The notes below the pieces were generated by a model. The model had not been told where the DNA came from and did no database searches. It was given only the letters and a program-made list of their open reading frames with translations. Both the position numbers and the translations under genes were made by a program. From Shewanella phaeophyticola (GTDB lineage Bacteria; Pseudomonadota; Gammaproteobacteria; Enterobacterales; Shewanellaceae), in assembly GCF_025398315.1 (NCBI RefSeq), contig NZ_JAODOQ010000001.1:2294001-2358000 (forward strand): a stretch of 64,000 nt of DNA, given 5' to 3'. This document shows positions 10,467-20,746 of the stretch, piece after piece (the first letter of the stretch is position 1; every line of letters begins with the position of its first letter).

Positions 10467-11844
10467 ATGATTAGCGTATTTGACATGTTTAAAATTGGTA
10501 TCGGCTCTTCAAGCTCACACACAGTGTAGCTCTATGAAAGCCGGTAAAGTTTTTATCCAACATGTTGCAGACAATAATTTATTGGATCAAACCGATGAAT
10601 TACAAGCAGAATTGTTTGGCTCCCTTGGCCAAACAGGTAAAGGCCATGGTACCGGTAAAGCAGTGATTTTAGGTTTAATGGGTGAAGACCCTGAAACGGT
10701 CGACACAGATGGTATTGATGCTATTTTAGACGTTGTCTCCACCTCTCAAAAATTAACCTTAGCCGATGGGCGTTTAGTGAAGTTTACTCGTGATGATGGT
10801 ATCACTTACCACAGACGTAAAACCCTACCCGCTCACGCCAATGCCATGACTTTATATGCTTTGTCAAAAGGTGAATGCATTTATCAGCGCACTTATTATT
10901 CTGTTGGTGGCGGCTTTATTTTAGATGAAGATGAAATCACCCAACGTAATGCCTCGCCAGCAACGCCAATTGAACAGGCGCCATACGATTTCAATAGTGC
11001 ATTGCAATTACTGCAACTGTGCTGTGACAACGGTTTAAGTATTTCGTCTTTAATGATGGCTAACGAACTGAGTATCGCCAGCGAAGACGATGTAAAGCAA
11101 GGTTTGTGGCATATCTGGCAAACCATGAAAAACTGTGTTGAACGCGGTTATCAAAAAGAAGGAATTTTACCAGGTGGCTTAAAACTGCGCCGCCGTGCAC
11201 CTGCATTGTATCGTCGCTTAAAAGCCGAAGGACGTAATAATATCGACCCATTAACAGCAATGGACTGGGTCGACCTATTTGCATTATCGGTTAACGAGCA
11301 AAATGCCGCAGGCGATCGCGTCGTTACCGCGCCAACTAACGGTGCTGCCGGTATTATCCCAGCAGTATTGTGTTACTACGATATGTTTGTTCAAGAAGTC
11401 GATATTGACGTGTGTAGCCGTTATTTACTCACCGCTGCGGCTATCGGTATTTTGTACAAGAAAAACGCCTCTATCTCTGGTGCTGAAGTGGGCTGTCAGG
11501 GTGAAGTTGGCGTAGCCTGTTCGATGGCGGCTGCAGCACTAACCGAGATTATGGGCGGCACCGTTGAGCACGTCGAAAACGCAGCTGAAATCGGTATGGA
11601 ACATAACCTAGGGTTAACCTGCGATCCTGTTGGCGGCCTTGTGCAAGTGCCGTGCATTGAACGTAATGCCATGGGCGCGGTAAAAGCCATTAATGCTTCT
11701 CGCATGGCACTGCGCGGCGACGGTAACCATAAGGTGTCGTTAGACAAGGTCATCAAAACCATGATGGATACTGGCAAAGACATGCGCAGTAAATACAAAG
11801 AAACTGCCAAAGGTGGGTTAGCGGTTAATATAGTTGAATGTTAA
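10467..11844 (+). pseudogene. sdaA: L-serine ammonia-lyase (frameshifted near the start)
   Basis: Iron-sulfur L-serine deaminase (serine to pyruvate and ammonia). The gene begins at ATG 10467 with MISVFDMFKIGIG, then reads SSSSHTV and hits TAG at 10527-10529. One base too many between HTV and MKAG (seven bases where GPM needs six before ATG) shifts the frame; the remaining 440 residues are normal, including the cysteines of the [4Fe-4S] site (GAEVGCQGEVGVACS, LTCDPVGGLVQVPC) and the C-terminal KGGLAVNIVEC. Around the lesion the conserved GPSSSHTVGPM motif also carries proline to serine, so here several bases differ from family, not only one indel. Total length about 458, as expected. Ends at a shared terminator. 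Confidence 0.9.
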
Positions 11845-11865
11845 TCTGAATCCATATGCTTTAAT

Positions 11866-11897
11866 AAAAAATGCCTGTTAGCACTAACAGGCATTTT
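11866..11897. terminator. Bidirectional terminator between sdaA and the chemoreceptor gene
   Basis: AAAAAATGCCTGTTAG / CTAACAGGCATTTTT hairpin between converging genes, with A and T runs on both sides so it can serve both strands. Confidence 0.88.
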
Positions 11898-11919
11898 TGT
11901 ATTTGACGCTAAATATACA

Positions 11920-13533
11920 TTAATGGGTTTTAAATTGGCCTATTTGGCCACGTAATTGCTGTGACAACTCATTAACTTGGACACTGGCGCTGTAAGATTG
12001 CTGCGCATTGGTTGCCGTTAAACCAGCCTCATCACTAATATTAACAATATTACGATTAATTTCATCTGTTACTGCTGTTTGTTCTTCAGCTGCTGTGGCA
12101 ATTTGTGTCGCCATATTGGCAATAGTCGCCACTGAATGAGTAATGTTCGACAACGCTTCACCCGCGAGTGCGGCTTGTTCAGTACTCTTTAACGCTTGTT
12201 GACGGCTTGAATCCATCACCGACACCGCATCTTTCACACCAGCTTGTAATTGTGAAATCATTTGTTGAATTTGATTAGTTGAATCTTGTGTTCGCTTTGA
12301 TAGCGTACGCACTTCATCAGCCACAACCGCAAAACCACGGCCATGCTCACCGGCGCGGGCTGCTTCAATAGCTGCATTCAATGCCAGTAAATTAGTTTGA
12401 TCAGAAATACTGCGAATCACTTCTAAAATACTGCCAATGTTATCGGTATCTTTTTCTAATTGATGTAAGGCACTGGCTGCTTGTTCTACGCCATTTGCCA
12501 ATTGCTCTATCGAGGTAATAGTCTGTTGAACAACCTTATCACCTTGCCCTGCTTGGGTATCGGAGTCTTTTGCAGCTTGTGCTGCTAACTCTGCATTGTT
12601 AGCCACTTCAATAACCGTTGCTTGCATTTGATTCATCGCAGTAGCCACTTGTTCAGTTTCGCTTTGTAAACGTTGCATGCCTGATAACGTTTCATTACTG
12701 CTTGTTGTTAACTGAACACTGGCCGTACCTAATTGTTGGCTATTGTCATTAAAATCAATAATTAAATCGTGGATTTGCTTTACAAACACATTAAAACTAT
12801 TCGCCACTTTAGCGATTTCAGTGTTGCCGCTGTCGTCCAGTTTAACGGTTAAATCTTTAGCGCCCGATGCCACATTGCGCATCGATTCATCCAGTTTTCT
12901 TAAGGGGTTAATAATCTTGCGGTAGAGCATTAATAAAATAATGGTCAGAAACACAGATAGGCCGATATTTCCCCACAATTGTACGCTCGCGGCAGATTCT
13001 GTTGCTAACAAGGTCTCTTCAACTGCAGCATCAAACTTGCCATCAATTTCATCTGCCAATAAATCTAAATCATCAGCAAGCTCAGATGACACTTCATCAA
13101 AACCACCCGCACCCTTCATCAGATGATTGCCGGCCTCAGTACCTTGTGTCAAATAAGCATCAGCCATGTTAACGCCAGAGGCATGCAAATCATTTACTTT
13201 GCGTTTAATCTCTTGCGCTCTTTGACCGACATCTGGCGCAACAGCAATCAATAAATCAAGGTTTTCTAGCGCGCTATTTAGGCTGTCTAATGCTTCAGCT
13301 TTGGCTTCGTCGCTTTTGGTAGCGCCAACATCGGTCAAAAACTGTTGAATTTGCACTACAAAATAACGCGTGTCTTTAAGTGCGAAAATAGCATTAACCT
13401 GTGCTTCTTCGTTCTTTACGCCTTCATAAATATGGGATTGTTGAATATTACTGACCGAAATCAAAATCACTAAAGCCAATAAGGACAGAGTAATTGTCAT
13501 TTGGAGCATTTTTTTTATCGATAAATCAAACAT
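11920..13533 (-). CDS. Methyl-accepting chemotaxis protein
   Basis: Transmembrane chemoreceptor of 537 residues that would signal to CheA/CheW. It has a short cytoplasmic start, TM1 (about 10-28), a helical periplasmic sensor domain of about 150 residues rich in Ala/Asp/Glu (4HB or HBM-like, without recognisable ligand motif), TM2 (about 186-205), a HAMP domain (about 206-258, starting [13 protein letters not shown]) and a long coiled-coil signalling domain with the conserved hairpin tip [20 protein letters not shown]. No C-terminal NWETF-type CheR-docking pentapeptide is present. It is monocistronic, and converges on sdaA. Ligand cannot be told. Confidence 0.93.
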   Translation of the reverse strand: MFDLSIKKMLQMTITLSLLALVILISVSNIQQSHIYEGVKNEEAQVNAIFALKDTRYFVVQIQQFLTDVGATKSDEAKAEALDSLNSALENLDLLIAVAPDVGQRAQEIKRKVNDLHASGVNMADAYLTQGTEAGNHLMKGAGGFDEVSSELADDLDLLADEIDGKFDAAVEETLLATESAASVQLWGNIGLSVFLTIILLMLYRKIINPLRKLDESMRNVASGAKDLTVKLDDSGNTEIAKVANSFNVFVKQIHDLIIDFNDNSQQLGTASVQLTTSSNETLSGMQRLQSETEQVATAMNQMQATVIEVANNAELAAQAAKDSDTQAGQGDKVVQQTITSIEQLANGVEQAASALHQLEKDTDNIGSILEVIRSISDQTNLLALNAAIEAARAGEHGRGFAVVADEVRTLSKRTQDSTNQIQQMISQLQAGVKDAVSVMDSSRQQALKSTEQAALAGEALSNITHSVATIANMATQIATAAEEQTAVTDEINRNIVNISDEAGLTATNAQQSYSASVQVNELSQQLRGQIGQFKTH

Positions 13534-14059
13534 CGTTGAAGCACCATTATAAGTAAGATTCTTTTTATAGAATAACGCTCTGTATCTTGGCTGTCATTGA
13601 GCACGCTCCATTTGTATGCGCTATATCATATTCGCAAAAAAATGAATCAAAAAAGGCAGTCAAAAATCCTTAAAACTTATAATCCCTCACAAATTTATAG
13701 AATCATCATACTTTAGCCTGATCAACATAGAAATGGCATTTGAGTAATTTATGTTATTTTTAGATTGAAACACTCTTTGAGTTTTTCGTGAATACGATTA
13801 AGGAGGTTGACTCAGATGAAAAATGCAATCTGACAAAATTAGTTGAGGGTGCAAGACTACAAGACAAACTTCAAAGGCATTAGCACAATACAGTTTGGAG
13901 TTAACATAACCACAATATTGTTTTTTATTCCATCGACAACCTCCATTTGCAACAAATATATACTTAATTCAACGCCTGTATTTAGCATTTATTCGTTGTT
14001 TTCTGGCCTGAATTAGCATTAGATGTAAGCAGGTTGTATTTGAAGGAAGAAATGACACA
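13534..14059. other. Intergenic region without a recognised gene
   Basis: AT-rich spacer of about 525 bases between two divergent genes. It must hold the promoters of the chemoreceptor and nagD genes. The only structure seen is an 8-base inverted pair, GGAGGTTG (13802-13809) and CAACCTCC (13937-13944), the first of which resembles a ribosome-binding site ahead of a six-codon frame (MKNAI). No homology to the MITE copies and no credible open frame. Confidence 0.5.
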
Positions 14060-14806
14060 ATGAAAAATATTATATGTGATATTGATGGTGTACTGCTGCA
14101 CGACAACAAGCTCATTCCTGGTAGTGATAAATTTATTCACCGCGTATTAGAGCAAGGCAATCCGTTGGTTATTCTCACTAATTACCCCGTTCAAACCGGT
14201 AAAGATTTACAAAATCGTCTGGGCGCGGCCGGCATTAATGTGCCAGAAACCTGTTTTTATACTTCGGCCATGGCAACGGCTGATTTTCTTAAGCACCAAA
14301 CCGGCACCAAAGCCTTTGTGATTGGTGAAGGCGCCCTCACCCACGAGTTGTATAACGCCGGCTTTACCATTACCGATATTAACCCAGACTTTGTGATTGT
14401 GGGCGAAACCCGTTCATATAACTGGGACATGATCCATAAAGCATCTCGTTTTGTTGCGGGGGGCGCGCGCTTTATTGCCACCAACCCAGACACCCATGGC
14501 CCGGCATTTAGTCCAGCTTGTGGTGCATTGTGTGCCGCCATTGAGCGGATTACCGGCAAAATGCCATTCTATGTGGGTAAGCCCAGCTCATGGATTATTC
14601 GTTCGGCGTTGAATCATATTCAAGGGCATTCTGAAAACACCATTATTATTGGCGACAATATGCGCACCGATATTTTGGCGGGGTTCCAAGCCGGGCTCGA
14701 AACTATTTTGGTCACCAGTGGTGTGAGCCAAATGGGTGATATTGAAAAAGAACCCTTCAGACCGAACCATGTCTTTGCCTGTGCTGGCGACATTGACGTG
14801 GTATAA
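14060..14806 (+). CDS. nagD: NagD-type HAD phosphatase
   Basis: Haloacid-dehalogenase-superfamily phosphatase; E. coli NagD dephosphorylates nucleoside monophosphates, preferring UMP/GMP. The 248-residue product (E. coli 250) shows HAD motif I with the nucleophile aspartate (ICDIDGVLLHD, about 5-15), motif II threonine (VILTNYP), the C2 cap domain, the motif III lysine (FYVGKPSSWI) and motif IV aspartates (IIIGDNMRTDILAGFQAG). GAAGGAAGA upstream provides the ribosome-binding site. Unlike in E. coli it is not near nagBAC; its in vivo substrate here is therefore open. Confidence 0.9.
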   Translation: MKNIICDIDGVLLHDNKLIPGSDKFIHRVLEQGNPLVILTNYPVQTGKDLQNRLGAAGINVPETCFYTSAMATADFLKHQTGTKAFVIGEGALTHELYNAGFTITDINPDFVIVGETRSYNWDMIHKASRFVAGGARFIATNPDTHGPAFSPACGALCAAIERITGKMPFYVGKPSSWIIRSALNHIQGHSENTIIIGDNMRTDILAGFQAGLETILVTSGVSQMGDIEKEPFRPNHVFACAGDIDVV

Positions 14807-14942
14807 GCTCGATTAGCACAAAAGAAATAAACATTTCATTTACATTAGGTAACACATTTTCAAGCCAGTGCCCTTGTCATCGCGCGCTGGCTTGATCCAT
14901 TATGCTGATCCGAAAATATAAAAACGATAATCAGGATAGAGC

Positions 14943-16595
14943 ATGAAACGATGGTTTCCTTTTTGCGCGGTTGCGCTGCTCAGTGCATGCAATGGTGACG
15001 ATGCCAGCACAATAACACCCATTGCTCAAGTCGCCCCCATTTCAGTCAGTTTCGACGAACAACGCTTCAGAGCTGATATTAAAACCTTGTCATCAGACAA
15101 ATTTGAAGGTCGTGCACCTACTACTCTAGGTGAAAAACTCACACTAGATTACCTATCTGCTGCCTTCAAAGAAATGGGGCTTTCGGGCGCCGTTAACGGC
15201 AGCTATTTACAACCTGTGCCCATGGTGAGTTATACCGCCAGTGAACAACAGCAAGTGAGTTTAGCGGGCATTGATTTGCAGTTTCGCCAAGATGTTGTGC
15301 TTGGCAGCCGACACGATAACAATCAAGTGAGTATTAATGATGCTCCACTGGTTTTCGTGGGTTATGGCATCAATGCCCCTGAATATAACTGGAACGATTA
15401 CCAAGACATCGACATGCAAGGTAAAATTGCCGTCATATTGGTTAACGACCCCGGTTTTGCGCATCCTGATGAACAAAAGTTCAATGGCAAAGCCATGACC
15501 TATTACGGCCGCTGGAGCTATAAGTTTGAAGAAGCCAGCCGACAAGGAGCACTTGGCGCCATCATTATTCATGACACTAAGCCAGCGTCTTACCCTTGGT
15601 CTGTGGTTGAAAACAGCTGGACTGGCCTCCAGCAAGATTTAGTACTTGCCAAAGCCGAACAAGATGCTCGAATACAAGTCGAAGGTTGGATAACCTTAAA
15701 CAGCGCCAAGCGTTTATTTGACAAAGCCGGCTTGTCGCTCAGCGCATTAATGGATCGTGCTGCCGACAGTGCATTAAACGTTGATTTAGCGCAAACCGCC
15801 TCAATTAAATTTGCAAATAAAGCTGAATACGCCGACAGCTACAACGTTGTAGCGACCTTAACAGGCAGTAGCCAAGCTGATGAACACATTGTGTTTACCG
15901 CCCATTGGGATCACATCGGTAAAGATGACAGCAAAGAAGGTGATCAAATTTATAATGGCGCGTTAGATAACGCCTCTGGCACCGCCGGTATTTTAGAAAT
16001 TGCCCGTCAATTTGCCAAACAAGCAAAAGCTGGCAAAGGCCTTAAACGCTCAGTAACCTTTATTGCGACCACAGGCGAAGAGCAAGGCTTACTCGGCTCA
16101 CGCTACTACGCTGCAAACCCAATTTATCCCATCGATAAAACCGTCGCGGTATTTAACCTCGACAGCACCAATATTTATGGCAAAACCAAAGATTACACCA
16201 TTGTAGGTAAAGGCCAATCTGAATTAGAAGTGTATTTAAACCAGGCTGCAGCAACCCAAAATAGAGTGACAACAGGTGAAAGCAATCCAGCATCTGGCGG
16301 CTTTTTTCGCTCAGATCACTTCAGCTTTGCCAAGTTAGGTGTACCTGCAGTATTTGCCGGTGGTGGCGTTGAGCCGCTCGATGAGGCTACCGCGCAATAC
16401 AAGGCTGCCATGAGCGACAGCATGAAAGGCTGTTATCACAATGTGTGCGATCATTATCGGCCAGAATGGGACTTATCAGGCGCACTGCAAGATTTAGCCG
16501 TTTATTACCAAGCTGCGCAATCGCTTGGCAATAATCAACATTGGCCTGGATATTATGCCGCGTCAGAGTTTCACCCATTACGGCCAGCCAAATAA
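14943..16595 (+). CDS. M28-family metallopeptidase lipoprotein
   Basis: Exported zinc aminopeptidase of 550 residues. It starts with a lipoprotein signal (KRWFPFCAVALLSACNGDD; lipobox LSAC, lipid attached to Cys16), then a protease-associated (PA) insert domain at about 120-270, and an M28 catalytic domain with all zinc/catalytic residues visible: HWDHIG, LDNASGTAG, ATTGEEQGLLGS (Glu pair), FNLDSTN and SDHFSFAKLGVPA. Aspartate following the lipobox could favour inner-membrane retention only at position +2, which here is Asn, so outer-membrane sorting is likely. Single-gene unit closed by a strong terminator. Confidence 0.92.
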   Translation: MKRWFPFCAVALLSACNGDDASTITPIAQVAPISVSFDEQRFRADIKTLSSDKFEGRAPTTLGEKLTLDYLSAAFKEMGLSGAVNGSYLQPVPMVSYTASEQQQVSLAGIDLQFRQDVVLGSRHDNNQVSINDAPLVFVGYGINAPEYNWNDYQDIDMQGKIAVILVNDPGFAHPDEQKFNGKAMTYYGRWSYKFEEASRQGALGAIIIHDTKPASYPWSVVENSWTGLQQDLVLAKAEQDARIQVEGWITLNSAKRLFDKAGLSLSALMDRAADSALNVDLAQTASIKFANKAEYADSYNVVATLTGSSQADEHIVFTAHWDHIGKDDSKEGDQIYNGALDNASGTAGILEIARQFAKQAKAGKGLKRSVTFIATTGEEQGLLGSRYYAANPIYPIDKTVAVFNLDSTNIYGKTKDYTIVGKGQSELEVYLNQAAATQNRVTTGESNPASGGFFRSDHFSFAKLGVPAVFAGGGVEPLDEATAQYKAAMSDSMKGCYHNVCDHYRPEWDLSGALQDLAVYYQAAQSLGNNQHWPGYYAASEFHPLRPAK

Positions 16596-16620
16596 CCTAT
16601 TCCTTCCCACCCAAGGATTT

Positions 16621-16649
16621 GCCCATCAATTCATTGATGGGCTTTTTTT
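16621..16649 (+). terminator. Terminator after the M28 peptidase gene
   Basis: Stem GCCCATCAAT / ATTGATGGGC followed by seven T. Confidence 0.92.
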
Positions 16650-17031
16650 ATGGCTTTTATGCACAATTTTTGTGCATCACATCGGTGCATAATCAGCCCA
16701 TTTTGACACCGACATCCCCAGCAAAACAGCGGTCACAGCCGATTTGCTCAAATAAACGGCAAACGCACTCGTTCAGTGCAACGATGCATTTAATTAAAAT
16801 GAATTGTTAAATCGTAAAAATCTTGACGATATAAGCAATATAATTATTAATTCATCAATAATTAACGCGCTTTATTGAACGAAATTAATTTAAAAGCAAA
16901 AATAACACAGATTAAATCACTAAAAAGACCATATTTATGATGTTATCTCAAAAAACTAACTTGGCAGTTAACAAAAATACTGGCAAAGTAGCAAACAGAT
17001 AAAGATTAGCCAACGCTGCTGGAGCCGTATT
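16650..17031 (+). other. Leader/promoter region of asnB
   Basis: About 380 AT-rich bases with no convincing open frame. GGAG eight bases ahead of the ATG is the asnB ribosome-binding site. No riboswitch or attenuator fold is recognised. Confidence 0.45.
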
Positions 17032-18696
17032 ATGTGTTCAATATTTTCAATTTTAGATATCAAAACAGATGCAAGCCAACTACGCCAAGTTGCCTTAGAA
17101 ATGTCAAAGTTATTACGTCACCGCGAATCAGATTGGTCTGGCATTTATGCAGACGACAAAGCGATTTTAGCGCATGAACGTTTAGCCATCGTTGACGTAG
17201 ACCACGGCGCACAGCCTCTTATTAGCCAAGACGGCAACCTAGTATTAGCGGTAAACGGTGAGATCTATAACCACAAGCAGCTTAAAGCCCAGTTAGGTGA
17301 CAAATACCAATATCAAACTAACTCAGACTGTGAAGTCATCTTGTCTCTATATCAAGAATACGGTTGCGACTTTCTAGACAAGCTTAACGGCATCTTTGCT
17401 TTTGTATTGTACGACAAAGCCAAAGGCACTTATTTAGTTGGCCGAGATCACATTGGTATTATTCCGCTTTACACAGGCTTTGATGCATCGGGTAACTTTT
17501 ACGTTGCTTCAGAAATGAAAGCACTGATGCCAGTGTGTAAAACCGTAGAAGAATTTTTACCTGGTCAGTACCTATATTCAGCCGACGGTAAACCAACCCA
17601 CTACTACCAACGTGATTGGAAAGACTTTGACGCAGTTAAAGATAACCCAGCCAGTGTTGAAGAGTTACGTGACGCGCTAGAAGCCGCGGTAAAACGTCAG
17701 TTAATGTCAGATGTACCTTATGGTGTGCTTTTATCAGGTGGTTTAGACTCATCTGTGATTTCGGCAATCACTCAAACCTACGCTAAGCACCGTATCGAAA
17801 ACGATGGCGAGACGGGTGCATGGTGGCCGCAACTTCACTCATTTGCTGTGGGTTTAGCTGAATCTCCAGATTTAGTGGCTGCGCAAAAAGTGGCGGATGC
17901 CATTGGCACTATTCACCACCCAATTATCTATACATTCCAAGAAGGTTTAGATGCCATTAAAGAAGTGATTTATCACTTAGAAACATACGATGTCACCACC
18001 ATTCGTGCGGCTACACCAATGTACTTAATGGCACGTAAAATCAAAGCCATGGGCATTAAAATGGTATTGTCTGGCGAAGGTGCCGATGAGTTGTTTGGCG
18101 GTTATTTATACTTCCATAAAGCGCCTAACGCACAAGCGTTCCATGAAGAATTAGTGCGTAAACTAGACAAACTACACTTATTTGACTGCTTACGTGCTAA
18201 CAAAGCCATGGCAGCCTGGGGACTTGAAGCCCGCGTACCATTTTTAGATAAAGAATTTATCGACGTGGCCATGCGCTTAAACCCAGAAGCGAAAATGTCT
18301 AAAGACGGCCGTATTGAGAAGCACATTTTACGTGAAGCATTTGAGCACAAATTACCGAAAGAAGTGGTATGGCGTCAAAAAGAGCAATTTAGTGATGGTG
18401 TTGGCTACTCTTGGATTGACGGCTTAAAAGAACATGCTGCGGCTAACGTAGATGACGTACAATTTGCTAACGCTAAATTCCGTTTTCCATACAACACGCC
18501 AGAGTCGAAAGAAGCCTACTTCTATCGCAGCTTCTTTGAAGAGTTCTTCCCACTAACCAGTGCGGCAGAAACCGTACCAGGCGGTAAAACCGTCGCTTGC
18601 TCTACCCCAGAAGCACTATTATGGGACGCCAGCTTACAAGGCATTAACGACCCATCGGGTCGTGCAGTGAAAAACGTTCACGCTAGCGCCTATTAA
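17032..18696 (+). CDS. asnB: Asparagine synthase B (glutamine-hydrolysing)
   Basis: Makes asparagine from aspartate, ATP and glutamine. The protein (554 residues, as in E. coli) has the N-terminal glutaminase domain with catalytic Cys2 exposed after Met removal (MCSIFSI), RHRESDWSG, and the active-site NGEIYNHK; the C-terminal synthetase domain has the PP-loop LLSGGLDSSVISA (about 232-244) and the GEGADELFGGY loop. The GGAG ribosome-binding site fixes the start. It is monocistronic, with its own terminator. Position 6 is Ser where Gly is usual, a harmless variation next to the catalytic cysteine. Confidence 0.97.
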   Translation: MCSIFSILDIKTDASQLRQVALEMSKLLRHRESDWSGIYADDKAILAHERLAIVDVDHGAQPLISQDGNLVLAVNGEIYNHKQLKAQLGDKYQYQTNSDCEVILSLYQEYGCDFLDKLNGIFAFVLYDKAKGTYLVGRDHIGIIPLYTGFDASGNFYVASEMKALMPVCKTVEEFLPGQYLYSADGKPTHYYQRDWKDFDAVKDNPASVEELRDALEAAVKRQLMSDVPYGVLLSGGLDSSVISAITQTYAKHRIENDGETGAWWPQLHSFAVGLAESPDLVAAQKVADAIGTIHHPIIYTFQEGLDAIKEVIYHLETYDVTTIRAATPMYLMARKIKAMGIKMVLSGEGADELFGGYLYFHKAPNAQAFHEELVRKLDKLHLFDCLRANKAMAAWGLEARVPFLDKEFIDVAMRLNPEAKMSKDGRIEKHILREAFEHKLPKEVVWRQKEQFSDGVGYSWIDGLKEHAAANVDDVQFANAKFRFPYNTPESKEAYFYRSFFEEFFPLTSAAETVPGGKTVACSTPEALLWDASLQGINDPSGRAVKNVHASAY

Positions 18697-18710
18697 TAAC
18701 AAGTTACCTC

Positions 18711-18740
18711 AAAAACACCACCTTCATCGGTGGTGTTTTT
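18711..18740 (+). terminator. Terminator after asnB
   Basis: AAAAACACCACC / GGTGGTGTTTTT stem with TTCATC loop, followed by T-rich sequence. Confidence 0.9.
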
Positions 18741-18797
18741 GTTTATATTAATTAAACTGAAGGCTAACCCTCAAAGTATAAAATGAGAACCGGATAG

Positions 18798-19301
18798 ATG
18801 CCCGAGATCAGTATTTTCAATTTAGAAATGACCGACCGCAGTCAACTCAAGCCCAAGCAACAATCAAACGGTTTAACGTTAATCCAGGCCAAGGTTAAAC
18901 AATTTGAGTTCAATCGATTTTTGTATCAGCTTGTCGGTGCAGCTTGGCAATGGATCGACAAGCTCGCGTGGAAAGACAGCCAATGGCAAGCTTATAGCGA
19001 AGCCGACAACCTGCATTTGTATGTTGCTTATGTCGATGGGGCGCCAGCAGGTTATTTTGAATTACAGCAACAAGAAGATGGTAATGTCGAAATCATGTAC
19101 TTTGGTCTAGCACAGCGCTTTATTGGTCAAGGGTATGGCGGTTATCTACTGACTCAAGCTATTGAACATGCCTGGGCACTGCCCGATACCCGCAGAGTGT
19201 GGGTGCATACCTGTTCATTAGACCACCCTAGTGCATTGCAAAACTATCAAGCCCGCGGGTTTACTCTGTTTAGAACCGATATTGAGGCTCAATCAACATA
19301 A
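18798..19301 (+). CDS. GNAT-family N-acetyltransferase
   Basis: A 167-residue acetyl-CoA-dependent acyltransferase. The fold is visible as beta-strands LHLYVAYVDGAPAGYFEL and VEIMYFGLAQRFIGQGYGGYLLTQAIEHAW; GQGYGG is the acetyl-CoA pyrophosphate loop (Q/RxxGxG/A). The end, HPSALQNYQARGFTLFRT, is the canonical C-terminal GNAT motif. Substrate unknown. It follows the asnB terminator and converges on the DUF1289 gene. Confidence 0.85.
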   Translation: MPEISIFNLEMTDRSQLKPKQQSNGLTLIQAKVKQFEFNRFLYQLVGAAWQWIDKLAWKDSQWQAYSEADNLHLYVAYVDGAPAGYFELQQQEDGNVEIMYFGLAQRFIGQGYGGYLLTQAIEHAWALPDTRRVWVHTCSLDHPSALQNYQARGFTLFRTDIEAQST

Positions 19302-19321
19302 CAATGTTCAGGTCTATTCCG

Positions 19322-19528
19322 TTAACGATTTTGGCTTGCGATTGCACGCTGTTGCATAATCGCTATCAACTCACTTTTTTGTTGATCGTTCATCGAATGC
19401 CACGCCAAGATCTCATCTAATGAGCGATGACACCCTAAACAGACATCGTTATTGTCTAAACAGCAATGCCTAACACAAGGTGTATCAACGGTGGGTTTAT
19501 TCTGACCATACCGCATATTCATTACCAT
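19322..19528 (-). CDS. DUF1289 family protein
   Basis: Small (up to 68 residues) protein with the four-cysteine pattern of DUF1289: CVRHCCLDNNDVCLGCHRSLDEI, followed by the W and helix found in the family (EILAWHSMNDQQKSELIAIM). The cysteines are thought to bind a metal or Fe-S centre. It is encoded right behind the VOC gene and overlaps its end by about 30 bases if the first ATG is used; a later ATG (19516) reduces the overlap. Confidence 0.85.
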   Translation of the reverse strand: MVMNMRYGQNKPTVDTPCVRHCCLDNNDVCLGCHRSLDEILAWHSMNDQQKSELIAIMQQRAIASQNR

Positions 19529-19853
19529 TTACGTCCGTGAAATGAAAACGTTTACCACCTGGAAAACTAAAAATATCGCGGCTAATCAAACCTCCGGCTA
19601 GGGTAATAGCGGCTTGAGTGACCAATAAGTCCTGGCTGTACAACACAATCAATGGGCAGCCTGTTGCTAATGTAAACTGGCTAGATGACTGATAAAAACC
19701 ACCGTCAATGCCCACCTGTAAAAAACAGCTGTATTCTGGATCATAGTCCTGAAATTGCCACCCAAACACCTGGCTAAAAAAGGTTTTAGTGGCCAACACA
19801 TTTCTAACCGGTATTTCTAAATAATTAATCTTGTTGTGCTGGCTCATAATCAC
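19497..19853 (-). CDS. VOC-family (glyoxalase-like) protein
   Basis: A 118-residue vicinal-oxygen-chelate fold protein: YLEIPVRNVLATKTFFSQVFGWQF at the start and a final strand FHFTDVNGNEYAVWSE, the two beta-alpha-beta-beta-beta halves. Such proteins bind small ligands or metals; no substrate can be assigned. The start has GAGGTGATTATG context. Probably cotranscribed with the DUF1289 gene. Confidence 0.85.
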   Translation of the reverse strand: MIMSQHNKINYLEIPVRNVLATKTFFSQVFGWQFQDYDPEYSCFLQVGIDGGFYQSSSQFTLATGCPLIVLYSQDLLVTQAAITLAGGLISRDIFSFPGGKRFHFTDVNGNEYAVWSE

Positions 19854-19919
19854 CTCTGTTAAATTGCATTAAACACTTATCTATGGCGAACAGAGGCTTT
19901 TGCGGGTTTTATAGCCGAC

Positions 19920-20618
19920 TTATTGCAACAGCGCAGCTATCGCGCCAATAATGCCACCAAACACGCCGCCCCATACCACTAACCATCCTAGGTGCTTTTT
20001 AATCATATCTTGCACAATCTGCTTCACCAATTCTGGGGTTAATTCGTTTAAGCGTTGCTCAACAATATTAGCGACCTTAGCCTGCATATCGGCCATAACA
20101 CTTGGTTGCTCAAGCTCATTCACTAAAATAGCGTTAAATTGATCACTTTGCGCAAGTTCGACCAAAGATTGTTTCATTTTTTCAATAAAAGGTTCTTTTA
20201 ATGGGATAAGCGCTTCAGTGCCGCCAAACATTGCTAGCATGCCACCAAATGACGACTTTTCAATGGTATCAACCAGTGCATCAAAAGAAGGCGCTAAATC
20301 AATTTTTTCAATCACTGGAGTTAAATCTATATTACTGGCACTGCTACTCGTTAAAAAACGATCAATGTTTTCTTGGGTAAAGAACTGTTGCATCATCAAA
20401 TGCTGAATACCGGCCTTAAACTCTTCAAAACGTGATGGCACCACACCCGAACCATATAACCCCGGCACTTTTTCAAACAACATATGAATGGCCAACCAAT
20501 TAGTGATTGCACCCGATAATGCAAATAAGCCAATGGTGAATACGATTTGCTGTTGTAAGCCGTAACCGACCAATACAAAAATGGCGGCTATTAAATTTGT
20601 CGCAACGCTCTTGTTCAA
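19920..20618 (-). CDS. DUF445 family membrane protein
   Basis: A 232-residue inner-membrane protein matching the DUF445 (YheB-like) family: two N-terminal hydrophobic helices (LIAAIFVLVGYGLQ and FTIGLFALSGAITNWLAI), the family signature NWLAIHMLFEKVPGLYGSGVVPSRFEEF, a charged helical middle, and a C-terminal helix (GWLVVWGGVFGGIIGAIAAL). The function of the family is not established. It appears to be a single-gene unit, facing away from the MITE copy B. Confidence 0.9.
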   Translation of the reverse strand: MNKSVATNLIAAIFVLVGYGLQQQIVFTIGLFALSGAITNWLAIHMLFEKVPGLYGSGVVPSRFEEFKAGIQHLMMQQFFTQENIDRFLTSSSASNIDLTPVIEKIDLAPSFDALVDTIEKSSFGGMLAMFGGTEALIPLKEPFIEKMKQSLVELAQSDQFNAILVNELEQPSVMADMQAKVANIVEQRLNELTPELVKQIVQDMIKKHLGWLVVWGGVFGGIIGAIAALLQ

Positions 20619-20690
20619 TCTCTGTTCCTTAACATTATCCTGTCCCGATAATCGGCCACACTTTGAATGTAGTACCTATATAGAGGACAC

Positions 20691-20733
20691 AAAAAAACCT
20701 CAGTCATTTTATCAGAAAATGAAACCGAGGTTT
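20691..20733 (-). terminator. Minus-strand terminator downstream of MITE copy B
   Basis: In the minus direction, AAACCTCGGTTTCATTTTC pairs with its mirror and is followed by seven T. It ends transcription coming from the GNAT gene at 21054-21437, from which it is now separated by MITE copy B. Confidence 0.8.
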
Positions 20734-20746
20734 ATACCTAGTTGTT

